Origin: Sinorhizobium sp. 8-89
GTDB taxonomy: Bacteria > Pseudomonadota > Alphaproteobacteria > Rhizobiales > Rhizobiaceae
Direction: 5' to 3'
DNA length: 64,000 nucleotides
Assembly (NCBI RefSeq): GCF_030124325.1
Contig: NZ_JASKLR010000003.1
Span: 248,001 to 312,000 of the forward strand
Shown here piece by piece: positions 1 through 7,875 of the stretch. The number at the start of each line of letters is the position of its first letter. Position 1 is the first letter of the stretch. The translations under genes were made by a program, and so were the position numbers. The notes beneath the pieces are model-generated. The model did no database searches, was not told the origin of the DNA, and saw nothing but the letters and a program-made list of their open reading frames with translations.

Positions 1-229
1 TACCGAGCGTGGCGACGAGCTTGGTCTTGGCGAGGCCCGGTACGCCGACAAGCAGTGCATGGCCGCCGGACAGCACGGCAAGCAGCGTCTGCTCGACCAC
101 GCTTTCCTGGCCGAAGATCACCTTACCGACTTCGGCGCGTATCAGCGCGATCTCCCCAAGCGCGGCCTCCGCGGCCGCGACGATCGCCTTCTCGTCGGCC
201 GCATCGACCGCGCTTTTCATAACACTCAT
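1..229 (-). CDS. MoxR-family AAA+ ATPase, N-terminal part (runs off window)
   Basis: The reverse strand encodes the first 76 residues of a MoxR-type AAA+ ATPase. The visible part ends in a Walker-A-like segment (HALLVGVPGLAKTKLVATLG), where the usual GKT reads AKT, which is common in MoxR proteins. MoxR ATPases act as chaperone-like factors that mature metal- or VWA-domain proteins and usually precede a DUF58 gene, which would lie outside the window. The start at 229 is preferred because a GGAGAG sits about 7 bases upstream. In-frame ATGs at 235 and 220 are alternatives. It is divergent from the DUF1285 operon. Confidence 0.88.
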   Translation of the reverse strand, partial: MSVMKSAVDAADEKAIVAAAEAALGEIALIRAEVGKVIFGQESVVEQTLLAVLSGGHALLVGVPGLAKTKLVATLG

Positions 230-491
230 CGCCATTCTCTCCGATCGTCGCTGCTGAACCGAATCGCCATTGCGCGGTATTCAGTTCCTGTTTTTCAATT
301 TAGACCCTGGCGGACGGCTGACAAGCCGGCGCCAACGCACTATGTCGTGAGCTTGCAGGACGCTCGCCGTGCATCCCGCATTCTCATCGATGCGGACGGA
401 ATGCCAAAACCGAAGGCTGGCGCATCCCTCGCACGTTCGTCTGAACGCGTTATGCTTCAGAAGCAAGATCGGGACCAAACAGGACAGAACG

Positions 492-1115
492 ATGGCAGAA
501 GCCAAGATTCAGCAAACGGGCGATGCGGCGGGTCTTGCCGCGCTGATCGCCCGCGCCGCGGGCGAAAGGGGCGGTGAAGCGAAGGGCCTGCCGCCGGTAG
601 ACCGTTGGAATCCGCCATTTTGCGGCGATATCGACATGGAAATCCGCGGCGATGGAACCTGGTTCTACATGGGCACACCGATCGGCCGCCAGCCGCTTGT
701 CCGATTGTTTTCCACCGTCCTGCGCAAGGACGAGGACGGCAAGACCTATCTGGTTACGCCGGTGGAAAAAGTCGGTATCCGCATCGCCGATGCTCCGTTC
801 ATCGCCGTCGAAATGAACGTTACTTCCAAGAAAGGCGGAAATGTCCTGACGTTCCGCACCAATGTCGGCGACGTCGTGGAGGCGGGGCCGGAGCATTCTC
901 TGCGCTTTGTCGTCCACGGCGAAAATCGCGAGCTGAAGCCCTATCTCCACGTGCGTGGGCGACTTGAGGCGCTCGTATCGAGGCCTGTCATGTACGACCT
1001 TGTCGAACTGGGCGAAACGGTCGAGATCGACGGCATCGATATGTTCTGCGTAAAGTCGGTCGGCGCGGTGTTTCCGATCATGCCGGCGGCTGAATTGGAA
1101 GCTCTGTCGCAATGA
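492..1115 (+). CDS. DUF1285 domain protein
   Basis: A 207-residue soluble protein that reads as a DUF1285 family member: a conserved N-terminal block with PPVDRWNPPFCGDIDM, followed by a beta-rich region (WFYMGTPIGRQPLVRLFSTVL). No enzymatic function is established for the family. An upstream in-frame start exists at 369, but the ATG at 492 gives the family's usual N-terminus. Its stop overlaps the start of the CoA pyrophosphatase gene by four bases (ATGA), so the two are translationally coupled, and the CCA-transferase gene follows in the same way. The operon suggests nucleotide or RNA metabolism, but that is only context. Confidence 0.85.
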   Translation: MAEAKIQQTGDAAGLAALIARAAGERGGEAKGLPPVDRWNPPFCGDIDMEIRGDGTWFYMGTPIGRQPLVRLFSTVLRKDEDGKTYLVTPVEKVGIRIADAPFIAVEMNVTSKKGGNVLTFRTNVGDVVEAGPEHSLRFVVHGENRELKPYLHVRGRLEALVSRPVMYDLVELGETVEIDGIDMFCVKSVGAVFPIMPAAELEALSQ

Positions 1116-1744
1116 CAAATCATCCCTTTTCCGCCGACGAGTTTCGCCGCCGGGCGCTCACCCAGACGGGCGGGCCGATCGAGACGGCCTGGCGTGATCA
1201 CGGCGATTTTCTGCTCAATCCGGGTATCGTTCCCTATCTCGAGTCCCTGCATCTGAAGGATGCGGCAGTGCTCGTCCCGGTGGTCGACGACGGCGAGGAT
1301 GCGAGCGTCATCTTCACGCAGCGCACCTCGACATTGCGCAAGCACTCGGGTCAGGTCGCCTTTCCAGGCGGGGCCGTCGATCCCGAAGACCAGTCCATCG
1401 AAGTTGCGGCCCTGCGCGAAGCCCAGGAAGAGATCGGCCTTGATCCTCGCTTCGTCGAGACGATCGGCCGTCTGCCGCATTATATGGCCATGTCGGGCTT
1501 CCGCATCACACCGGTGCTTGCGGTGGTGCAGCCTGGATTCGAGCTCATGCCCAATCCGGAAGAGGTGGAAAGCGTCTTCGAAGTGCCGCTCTCCTTCCTG
1601 ATGAACCCCGTCAACCACGGGCGTGGGCGCAGCCATTGGCAGGGCGCGGAGCGGCAATTCTATCGCATGCCCTATGGCGAACGGAATATCTGGGGGATTA
1701 CGGCGGGCATCGTCCGCATGCTCTACGAAAGGCTTTATGCATGA
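1112..1744 (+). CDS. CoA pyrophosphatase (Nudix hydrolase)
   Basis: A 210-residue Nudix hydrolase of the CoA-pyrophosphatase branch, expected to cleave CoA and its derivatives to 3',5'-ADP and phosphopantetheine. The Nudix box is visible around residues 88-112, with the core REAQEEIGL. The segment before it (FPGGAVDPEDQSIEVAALRE) has the D/Q variation usual in the NudL/UPF0035 subgroup. It is cytoplasmic, with no signal or membrane segment. Both ends overlap neighbours by ATGA junctions (DUF1285 upstream, CCA transferase downstream), so it is the middle gene of a three-gene operon. Confidence 0.93.
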   Translation: MTNHPFSADEFRRRALTQTGGPIETAWRDHGDFLLNPGIVPYLESLHLKDAAVLVPVVDDGEDASVIFTQRTSTLRKHSGQVAFPGGAVDPEDQSIEVAALREAQEEIGLDPRFVETIGRLPHYMAMSGFRITPVLAVVQPGFELMPNPEEVESVFEVPLSFLMNPVNHGRGRSHWQGAERQFYRMPYGERNIWGITAGIVRMLYERLYA

Positions 1745-3003
1745 CTTCCGTTGCCGCTGAGGCCTGGTTTCAGGCTCCTTCGCTACAGCGCGTTTTCGAT
1801 GTTCTGAACGCCGATGGCCACGAGGTGCGCGTCGTCGGCGGGGCGATCCGCAACAGCCTCATGGGGCTGCCGGCCGGCGACATCGACATGGCGACCACCT
1901 GGCGGCCGGACGACGTTGCCGAACGGGCGAAGGCTGCGGGTATCAAGGTCGTGCCGACGGGTGTCGATCATGGCACGATCACGCTCGTCATCGACGGAAC
2001 GCCCTACGAAGTGACGACGCTTCGCCGCGATGTCGCAACGAACGGGCGCCGCGCCGAAGTGGCCTTCGGCACCGATTGGCGGGCGGATGCGGAGCGCCGC
2101 GACTTCACGATCAATGCCCTCTATGCGGACAGCGACGGTAAGGTCTTCGACTATGTCGGCGGCCTCGCCGACATCGAGAGCCGGACATTGCGTTTCATCG
2201 GCGATGCCGCCGAGCGTGTCCGGGAGGACTATCTGCGCATTCTGCGTTTCTTCCGCTTCTTCGCCTATTACGGTGCCGGCCGTCCGGACGCGGACGGGCT
2301 CAGGGCCTGCGCTCAGGCCCGCGCAAAGCTCGCGACGCTTTCTGCGGAACGGGTCTGGTCCGAAACAAAGAAACTGCTCGCCGCCGACGATCCTGGCCGC
2401 GCGCTCCTGTGGATGCGCCAGGCAGGCGTGCTCACCGAAATCCTGCCGGAGACCGAGAAGTGGGGTATCGATGCCATTCCCGGCCTCATTGCCGCCGAGA
2501 AGGCCTTTTCCTGGAAGCCGGATCCGCTGCTGAGGTTAGCGGCGATCGTTCCCCCTGATACGGAACGGCTTGCGGCCATGGCAGCGCGCCTGCGCTTGTC
2601 GAAGGCGGAGGCAGCTTATTTTGCACGGTATGCAGGCGCTCCGGCGATCCCCGCGACGCTTGCGGATGCGGCTCTCGACCGCCAGCTTTACCGGTATGGC
2701 GTCGAGGGGATTACCACCCGCCTGCGGCTCTCCCTGGCGTCCGCGCGCCGTCTGTCCGAAAACGATCCGTCGCGTCTTTCTGAAACCGCGGCGCTTCAAC
2801 GGCTACTGTCGCGCGCGGAGAAGTGGCATCGCCCGGCATTTCCGTTGACCGGCGCCGATGTCCTAAAGGCCGGCATTCCGCCCGGCCCAAAAGTCGGGGA
2901 AGTACTTTCCGAACTCGAGAATTTCTGGATCGAGCGCAATTTCGCCCCCGACCGGGCAGCGCTCGCGGCCCGGCTCGAGTTGATGGTGCCAGATACCAAG
3001 TGA
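1741..3003 (+). CDS. cca: CCA tRNA nucleotidyltransferase / poly(A) polymerase family protein
   Basis: A 420-residue class II tRNA nucleotidyltransferase-fold protein. The N-terminal head has VRVVGGAIRNSLMG followed by GDIDMATTWRPDDV, which carries the catalytic D-x-D. RRDFTINALYAD and the RIL-rich neck (EDYLRILRFFRFFAYYG) follow. It is expected to add or repair the 3' CCA of tRNAs using CTP and ATP. Sequence alone does not exclude a poly(A) polymerase role. The ATG at 1741 overlaps the preceding stop by four bases. A longer reading frame from 1636 exists but would overlap the Nudix gene and lacks family-like sequence. Confidence 0.92.
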   Translation: MTSVAAEAWFQAPSLQRVFDVLNADGHEVRVVGGAIRNSLMGLPAGDIDMATTWRPDDVAERAKAAGIKVVPTGVDHGTITLVIDGTPYEVTTLRRDVATNGRRAEVAFGTDWRADAERRDFTINALYADSDGKVFDYVGGLADIESRTLRFIGDAAERVREDYLRILRFFRFFAYYGAGRPDADGLRACAQARAKLATLSAERVWSETKKLLAADDPGRALLWMRQAGVLTEILPETEKWGIDAIPGLIAAEKAFSWKPDPLLRLAAIVPPDTERLAAMAARLRLSKAEAAYFARYAGAPAIPATLADAALDRQLYRYGVEGITTRLRLSLASARRLSENDPSRLSETAALQRLLSRAEKWHRPAFPLTGADVLKAGIPPGPKVGEVLSELENFWIERNFAPDRAALAARLELMVPDTK

Positions 3004-3004
3004 T

Positions 3005-3050
3005 CAGGGATGGCGGGAAACTGCTGTGTGCCTTTCCTCATCCCGCGCGA
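3005..3050. repeat. Short copy of intergenic palindromic repeat, family 2
   Basis: An inverted arrangement of GGGATG...GGGAAA facing TTTCCTCATCCC lies just after the cca stop. The same CTTTTCCTCATCCCGCT end and GGAGCGGGATG start recur near 20.9, 21.9 and 57.2 kb. It may also serve as the 3' hairpin of the operon. Confidence 0.55.
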
Positions 3051-3087
3051 CCTGAACGCGGCAAAGACGGCCCTTGCCCCGCTCCGG

Positions 3088-3273
3088 TCAGGCGGCCTTG
3101 CTTTCGTCGACGATCCGAACTTTGATATTGTCGATCATGTTCTCGCGTATCGTCGTTTCGCCATGGGTCACGCGCATGTGCTCCACAACGCGACGGACGA
3201 TTTCTGCATCATTGTCGGCGCGGGTGTGCCATTCACAACCCGGGACGAGCGAACCGCATTCAAACAGGCGCAT
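3088..3273 (-). CDS. DUF1059 family small protein
   Basis: A 61-residue protein beginning MRLFECGSLVPGCEWHTR. It matches the DUF1059 pattern: a short protein with a CG..VPGC pair of cysteines near the N-terminus, then a helix ending in HMRVTHGET and IRENMIDNIK. The two cysteines (residues 6 and 12) and the histidines could bind metal, but no function is established. A purine-rich ribosome binding site (GGAGGAGACC) lies directly upstream of the ATG. It is a single gene, convergent with cca and divergent from apt. Confidence 0.88.
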   Translation of the reverse strand: MRLFECGSLVPGCEWHTRADNDAEIVRRVVEHMRVTHGETTIRENMIDNIKVRIVDESKAA

Positions 3274-3628
3274 GGTCTCCTCCTTCCTCTTACTGCTGGC
3301 TCCTGGAGCCTCTCGCTTTCACATGGAACCACGGAAAGCGGATAAGACGCTCTAGAATCAAAGTGCTAAGTCCGTTTGTGCGTTCGTTTGAACGCACGGC
3401 GCTTTGGTGCAGTAACGCCCCAATTGGCTGCCCTGCAAAGTTCAAGCTTACGATAACACCCGGCAAGCAAAATTGTTCCCGCGCACCTGCGGAGATTTCA
3501 AAGGGTTGCCGCGGGTGCAGTGGGAAGCCCGGCCTTGTGACTGCAGGGCGAAGAAAATTCTATAGAATTGCACGCCGTTGATGTTATGGCTTTGGCTTCC
3601 TGAGACTCGCAGAGGCTGTTTTCCCATC
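3274..3628. other. Gene-free region upstream of apt
   Basis: These 355 bases hold a family-3 repeat (3306-3407) and an AT-rich stretch before apt. The latter includes a perfect 14-base palindrome at 3556-3569 (AATTCTATAGAATT), 60 bases ahead of the apt start. No credible gene was found; short open frames here lack a ribosome site and protein-like composition. Confidence 0.6.
3306..3407. repeat. Intergenic repeat, family 3
   Basis: About 100 bases containing CTTTCACATGGAACCACGGAAAGCG (broken here as stem arms CTTTC and GAAAG), GCTCTAGAATCAAAGTGCT, and a stem GTGCGTTCGTTTGAACGCAC. The same blocks in the same order recur at 57671-57778, so this is a dispersed repeat and not a local hairpin. Confidence 0.8.
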
Positions 3629-4174
3629 ATGACCGCGACCGTTCAATCGGAACTGATTTCCGCCATCCGGAGCATTCCGGATTACCCGAAGCCAGGCGTC
3701 ATGTTTCGCGATATCACGACCTTGCTCGGCAATCCGAAGGCTTTCCGCCGGGCGATCGACGAGCTTGTCCACCCCTATGCCGGCACCAAGGTGGACAAGA
3801 TAGCGGGCATCGAGGCGCGCGGTTTCATCCTGGGCGGCGCGATCGCGCACCAGCTTTCGGCCGGCTTCGTCCCGATCCGAAAAAAGGGCAAGCTGCCGCA
3901 CGATACCGTCCGCATCGCCTACAGCCTCGAATACGGCGTGGACGAGATGGAAATGCACAGGGATGCGATCCAGCCGGGCGAGAAGGTGATCCTGGTCGAC
4001 GACCTGATCGCCACCGGCGGAACCGCAGAAGGCGCCGTGAAGCTTCTGAAGCAAATGGGGGCGGACATTGTGGGAGCCTGCTTCATCATCGATCTGCCCG
4101 AACTCGGCGGTCGCAGGAAACTCGAGGCTCTCGGCGTCAACGTGCGCACACTGATCGAGTTCGCAGGGCATTAG
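3629..4174 (+). CDS. apt: Adenine phosphoribosyltransferase
   Basis: A 181-residue type I phosphoribosyltransferase that converts adenine and PRPP to AMP for purine salvage. The family signature is visible: [16 protein letters not shown] near the N-terminus, [17 protein letters not shown], and the PRPP-binding loop [14 protein letters not shown] around residues 118-131. The length is the usual one for Apt. The ATG at 3629 was chosen because homology begins there; an upstream TTG at 3578 would add residues unlike the family. It appears monocistronic, convergent with the MaoC pair. Confidence 0.96.
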   Translation: MTATVQSELISAIRSIPDYPKPGVMFRDITTLLGNPKAFRRAIDELVHPYAGTKVDKIAGIEARGFILGGAIAHQLSAGFVPIRKKGKLPHDTVRIAYSLEYGVDEMEMHRDAIQPGEKVILVDDLIATGGTAEGAVKLLKQMGADIVGACFIIDLPELGGRRKLEALGVNVRTLIEFAGH

Positions 4175-4199
4175 CCGCTCGGCGGTTTCGCGCGCTATC

Positions 4200-4670
4200 T
4201 CAGGTGAATTCGATCACCTTGCTTTCGAACTGGATGACGGTCTCGCCGTGCTGGTTCTCGCCCTCGCAGAAGATGGTGTTGATCCGCCACCCCGGTCTCG
4301 ACGCGACGACCCGCGCCTCCAGAAAGGTGACCGCGTAGGTTATCGTGTCGCCGGCATAGACCGGCTTCAGCCATTTGAGTTCGCGAAAGCCGGGTGAGGG
4401 GCCGAGTCTCGGCGCATGCAGCCCTTCGGCCGCCAGGCGTCGGATTTCATCCTTCCAGAACCGCACGAAGCATTGCATCCAGCCGGCGCTCGTGTGCCAA
4501 CCGGAAGCGCAAAGGCCGCCGAACAGCGAGTGCTTGGCGTCCTCCTCGTCGAGGTGGAATGGTTGCGGGTCGAAGTCGCGCGCGAAGCGGATGATATCTT
4601 CCGCTGAGAATGTCAGACTGCCGATCACCGTTTTTCGGCCGGCTGCGTAGATTTCGCCCAAGGTCATCAT
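4200..4670 (-). CDS. MaoC-family dehydratase (second of pair)
   Basis: A 156-residue single hot-dog-fold protein. The hydratase motif FARDFDPQPFHLDEEDA supplies the Asp-x4-His pair of R-specific enoyl-CoA hydratases. GGLCASGWHTSA and WLKPVYAGDTITY follow, as expected for MaoC proteins. The substrate is not identifiable. The ATG at 4670 overlaps the stop of the upstream MaoC gene (ATGA), so the pair is translationally coupled and may form a heteromer or act on related acyl-CoA substrates. A longer frame to 4712 runs inside the neighbour and was not used. Confidence 0.9.
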   Translation of the reverse strand: MMTLGEIYAAGRKTVIGSLTFSAEDIIRFARDFDPQPFHLDEEDAKHSLFGGLCASGWHTSAGWMQCFVRFWKDEIRRLAAEGLHAPRLGPSPGFRELKWLKPVYAGDTITYAVTFLEARVVASRPGWRINTIFCEGENQHGETVIQFESKVIEFT

Positions 4671-5122
4671 CGCCGCAGCCCCCAGTCGCGGCGGCGGAAA
4701 AGCACGGAACATTCCGAAACCGCGATCGCCTCGCCCGTCTGGTTGTCGATCTCGTTGCGGAACTTGACGATGCCGACGCCAGGTTTCGAATTCGATTGCC
4801 GCGCTCCGAGCACCAGGCTGAAGCCTGTCAGCACATCACCGGCGAGCACCGGCTTCTTCCAATCCATGAAGTCGATGCCAGGGGAGCCCTGAGAGGAGGA
4901 ATCGCCAAGAAAAGCGTCGATCATCATGCGCATGCCAATCGCGCTCGTGTGCCAGCCGGAGGCAGAGAGCCCGCCAAGAATGCTGCGCTTGCCGGCCTCC
5001 TCATCCAGATGCATCGGCTGCGGGTCGAACTCACTGGCGAAGGCGATGATGTCGGGCGCCTGCATTACGACCGGCTGATAGTCGAAGCGCCTGCCTGGCG
5101 TGAAATCCTCGAAATAGAGCAT
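4667..5122 (-). CDS. MaoC-family dehydratase (first of pair)
   Basis: A 151-residue hot-dog-fold MaoC protein. FASEFDPQPMHLDEEAG gives the catalytic Asp-x4-His arrangement, followed by GGLSASGWHTSAIGMRMM and WKKPVLAGDVLTGF. It shares the motif order of its downstream neighbour, so the two arose by duplication. A GGGAGG ribosome site lies just upstream of the ATG. The likely role is hydration or dehydration of an acyl-CoA; the specific pathway cannot be read from context, since ychF and apt flank the pair. Confidence 0.9.
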   Translation of the reverse strand: MLYFEDFTPGRRFDYQPVVMQAPDIIAFASEFDPQPMHLDEEAGKRSILGGLSASGWHTSAIGMRMMIDAFLGDSSSQGSPGIDFMDWKKPVLAGDVLTGFSLVLGARQSNSKPGVGIVKFRNEIDNQTGEAIAVSECSVLFRRRDWGLRR

Positions 5123-5163
5123 GCCGGCCTCCCTCGCTGCCGGAGATGTTCAGCTATGCGGCT

Positions 5164-5205
5164 CTGCTGCATGTTTCCTTAATCGGAACCGGCGCTGTAG
5201 AGCCG
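5164..5205. repeat. Partial family-1 (RIME-like) repeat
   Basis: Contains TGCTGCATGTTTCCTTAATC and CGGAACCGGCGCTGTAGAGC, the outer pieces of the family-1 element, with the middle missing. It lies between ychF and the MaoC genes. Confidence 0.6.
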
Positions 5206-5218
5206 TATCGCCACCGCA

Positions 5219-6322
5219 TCAGGTATTGAAGCGGAAATGAATGACGTCGCCGTCCTGGACGACATAGTCCTTGCCTTCGTCGCGCGCCTTGCCGGCCTCC
5301 TTCGCGCCGGTTTCGCCGCCGAGCGAAATATAGTCATCATAAGCGATGGTGTTCGCGCGGATAAAGCCCCGCTCGAAATCCGTGTGGATAACGCCTGCGG
5401 CTTGCGGCGCCTTGGTGCCGCGCGGGATGGTCCAGGCGCGCGTTTCCTTCGGGCCGACCGTGAAGTAGGTGATGAGGTCCAGCAGCTTGTAGCCGGCGCC
5501 GATCAGCCGGTCGAGACCAGCCTCCTCGAGACCGAGCGCGGCAAGGAATTCCTTGGCTTCCTCTTCCGGCAACTGCGCCACTTCGGATTCGATCGCGGCC
5601 GAGATGACAACGGATTCGGCGCCTTGGGCCTTTGCCATTTCGGCTACGGTGCGGGTGTGTTCATTGCCGGTAGCGGCGTCGCTTTCCGCGACGTTGCAAA
5701 CGTAGAGCACCGGATGGGAGGTGAGGAGGTTGAGGCCCTGGAGAATGCGCAGTTCGTCGGCGTCGAGCTTCGACAGCAGCGTACGTACCGGCTTGCCCTC
5801 CTGCAAGAGCTTCAACGATGCTTCCATTATGGGAAGCTGCGCCATCGAGTCCTTGTCCTTGCCGACGGCGCGCTTGCGCGTCTGTTCCGTACGGCGCTCC
5901 AGGCTTTCGAGATCAGCAAGCATCAATTCCGTCTCGATCGTCTCGGCATCGGCGACCGGGTGGATGCGGCCTTCCACATGGGTGATGTCGTCATCCTCGA
6001 AGCAGCGCAGCACATGGACTACGGCATCCACCTCGCGAATATTGGCGAGGAACTGGTTGCCGAGACCTTCGCCCTTGGATGCGCCGCGCACGAGCCCGGC
6101 GATGTCGACGAAGGAGATGCGCGTCGGGATGATTTCCTTCGACTTCGCGATATCGGCGAGCTTGCGCATACGCGGATCCGGGACCGCGACTTCACCGGTG
6201 TTCGGCTCGATCGTGCAGAAGGGATAGTTTGCCGCTTGCGCTGCCGCGGTCTTGGTGAGCGCATTGAAAAGTGTGGACTTGCCGACATTCGGCAGCCCGA
6301 CGATACCGCATTTGAAGCCCAT
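5219..6322 (-). CDS. ychF: Ribosome-associated GTPase/ATPase YchF
   Basis: A 367-residue Obg-family P-loop protein. G1 is GIVGLPNVGKSTLFNALT at the N-terminus, G3 lies in SFVDIAGLVRGASKGEGLGNQFL, and the NVAE segment replaces the usual G4 NKxD, the feature that gives YchF its ATP preference. The C-terminal TGS-like domain ends GDVIHFRFNT. It acts on the ribosome and in oxidative-stress responses in other bacteria. The ATG at 6322 places the MGFKCGIVG start as in homologues; the frame extends to 6388 but those residues are not family-like. Confidence 0.96.
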   Translation of the reverse strand: MGFKCGIVGLPNVGKSTLFNALTKTAAAQAANYPFCTIEPNTGEVAVPDPRMRKLADIAKSKEIIPTRISFVDIAGLVRGASKGEGLGNQFLANIREVDAVVHVLRCFEDDDITHVEGRIHPVADAETIETELMLADLESLERRTEQTRKRAVGKDKDSMAQLPIMEASLKLLQEGKPVRTLLSKLDADELRILQGLNLLTSHPVLYVCNVAESDAATGNEHTRTVAEMAKAQGAESVVISAAIESEVAQLPEEEAKEFLAALGLEEAGLDRLIGAGYKLLDLITYFTVGPKETRAWTIPRGTKAPQAAGVIHTDFERGFIRANTIAYDDYISLGGETGAKEAGKARDEGKDYVVQDGDVIHFRFNT

Positions 6323-6468
6323 GGCTGAAACCTGTCGTTCTCGGAATTGCTTGGCGGTGGCTATGGGATAAAGGAGCGGAGCGGTCAAGGTCTTCGCGCG
6401 CTTCTGCGCGTTATGATACGGCTTTCCCTTGAATGGCGATGCCCGACGCGCAATATTGTTCTTCGACC

Positions 6469-6577
6469 CTGATGCATCTTTTGTCCTTAAACCGTTGCCG
6501 ATTTAAGGACAAAAGATGCATCAGTTCAAAGTGCTACAGCGTTCGTTGCGCGTCCGATAGGATGCGCGGGCTCTGTA
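6469..6577. repeat. Full-length family-1 repeat, RIME1-like
   Basis: A perfect 23-base inverted repeat (arms 6469-6491 and 6502-6524, 10-base loop) is followed by AGTTCAAAGTGCTACAGCG and a second stem GCGCGTCC-GATA-GGATGCGC ending CTGTAG. The two-palindrome, about 108-base layout matches the published description of RIME1 in Rhizobium, to which it is assigned by inference. Confidence 0.88.
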
Positions 6578-6613
6578 GTCTGCTCTTTTCATGTCATCAA
6601 CGGGTGGATTCCG

Positions 6614-6925
6614 ATGAGTGACAATGATGTTGCCGCAAAGCCGAAGATCAAGTCGAAGCCGAAACTGGAGCGGCCGAAGCTCTATAAGGTAATGCTCGTC
6701 AACGACGACTACACGCCGCGCGAATTCGTCGTCGTGGTGCTCAAGGCCGTGTTCCGCATGAGCGAGGAAGCTGGCTACAGGGTGATGATGACGGCACACA
6801 AATTCGGAACTTCGGTCGTGGTCGTCTGCGCCAGGGACATCGCCGAGACCAAGGCCAAGGAGGCGACCGATCTCGGCAAGGAAGCGGGCTATCCGCTGAT
6901 GTTCACCACCGAGCCGGAGGAATGA
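6614..6925 (+). CDS. clpS: ATP-dependent Clp protease adaptor ClpS (second-type)
   Basis: A 103-residue adaptor that brings N-degron substrates to ClpAP. The core reads LYKVMLVNDDYTPREFVVVVLKAVF, then AETKAKEATDLGKEAGYPLMF. Canonical ClpS has TPMEFV; here the pocket methionine is Arg. The lysine- and proline-rich N-terminus (KPKIKSKPKLERPK) and these changes resemble the ClpS2 paralogues of alphaproteobacteria. No clpA is adjacent. It is a single gene with its own promoter region behind a RIME-like repeat, and is convergent with pth. Confidence 0.93.
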   Translation: MSDNDVAAKPKIKSKPKLERPKLYKVMLVNDDYTPREFVVVVLKAVFRMSEEAGYRVMMTAHKFGTSVVVVCARDIAETKAKEATDLGKEAGYPLMFTTEPEE

Positions 6926-6962
6926 CGCCTCAACGCCGCCTGATCTGAAAGCCGGCCGGGAT

Positions 6963-7682
6963 CTAATCCCCTTTCGAGCCGAACATCTTCTTCAGCATCT
7001 CGGCCATCGGTCCGGTGGCCGGAAGCTTCTTCGGTTGCGCGGCGTTGCGGGCTTGGTGAATATGGGATTGCGCGGGCTGCTTCTTCGCCGCCTGGGGCTT
7101 TTCCTCGCTCGCCTTGCCGCCGGTCGCAAGCGCGATCTTGTTCATGAGTTGCGAATCCTCGCCCTTCACCAGCATGTCCGCATTATCGGCGATGGCGTCG
7201 AGAAGCGGTGACACCCAGACCTGATCCGCCTTGGCAAAATCGCCGAGCACATGGGCGTGCACCAGGTCCTTGACGCCCGGATGGCCGATGCCGAGACGCA
7301 GGCGGCGGTAGTCTTTACCGCAGTGGGCGTCGATCGATTTGATGCCGTTGTGGCCGCCATGGCCGCCGCCGGTCTTGATCCGCGCCTTGCCCGCCGGAAG
7401 ATCGAGCTCGTCGTAGATCACGACGATGTCCTTTGGCGCGAGCTTATAGAAGCGCATGGCGTCGCCCACAGCTTCGCCCGACAGGTTCATGAAGGTCTGC
7501 GGCTTCATCAGGAGCACACGTTCGCCCGCGATCTCGCCTTCGGAAATCTCCGCCTTGAACTTCTTCGACCACGAGGAAAAGCTCGGGCGACGCTGTATGG
7601 CGTCGACGGCCATGAAGCCGATATTGTGGCGGTTGCCGGCATATTTCGAACCTGGATTGCCAAGTCCCGCGATAATCAGCAT
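6963..7682 (-). CDS. pth: Peptidyl-tRNA hydrolase
   Basis: A 239-residue hydrolase that recycles peptidyl-tRNA. Signature blocks are [18 protein letters not shown] with the catalytic His, [33 protein letters not shown], and GIGHPG. It carries a roughly 50-residue lysine- and alanine-rich C-terminal tail ([20 protein letters not shown]) beyond the usual core, ending [13 protein letters not shown], as is common in rhizobial Pth. The usual partner rplY lies 3.7 kb upstream on the same strand, separated by two signalling genes. Confidence 0.96.
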   Translation of the reverse strand: MLIIAGLGNPGSKYAGNRHNIGFMAVDAIQRRPSFSSWSKKFKAEISEGEIAGERVLLMKPQTFMNLSGEAVGDAMRFYKLAPKDIVVIYDELDLPAGKARIKTGGGHGGHNGIKSIDAHCGKDYRRLRLGIGHPGVKDLVHAHVLGDFAKADQVWVSPLLDAIADNADMLVKGEDSQLMNKIALATGGKASEEKPQAAKKQPAQSHIHQARNAAQPKKLPATGPMAEMLKKMFGSKGD

Positions 7683-7712
7683 GTCGCCATTCTCCTTGGG
7701 CTTCCGCCAGCG

Positions 7713-7755
7713 TCCCTAAATCGATTCCGATTTAAGGAATCATGCAGTAGCGGGG
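7713..7755. repeat. Partial family-1 repeat
   Basis: CCTAAATCG-ATTC-CGATTTAAGG forms the core palindrome, followed by AATCATGCAGTAGCG, matching the first half of the family-1 element. It lies upstream of pth. Confidence 0.65.
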
Positions 7756-7875
7756 CGAAGTGACAAGCGGCGCCCTTCTCGTCCGCTCTCCTGCGAGCGG
7801 GGAGACGGCTAGATTGAGGGGCATCCAAATCCCGCTGACAAACCCAAAATCACTGAGGCCGCGGCAAGTCAATCC

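Noticed and set aside
3010..3345. Plus-strand frame of 111 residues after cca
   Set aside because: It is antisense to the DUF1059 gene, which has clear family residues and a ribosome site.
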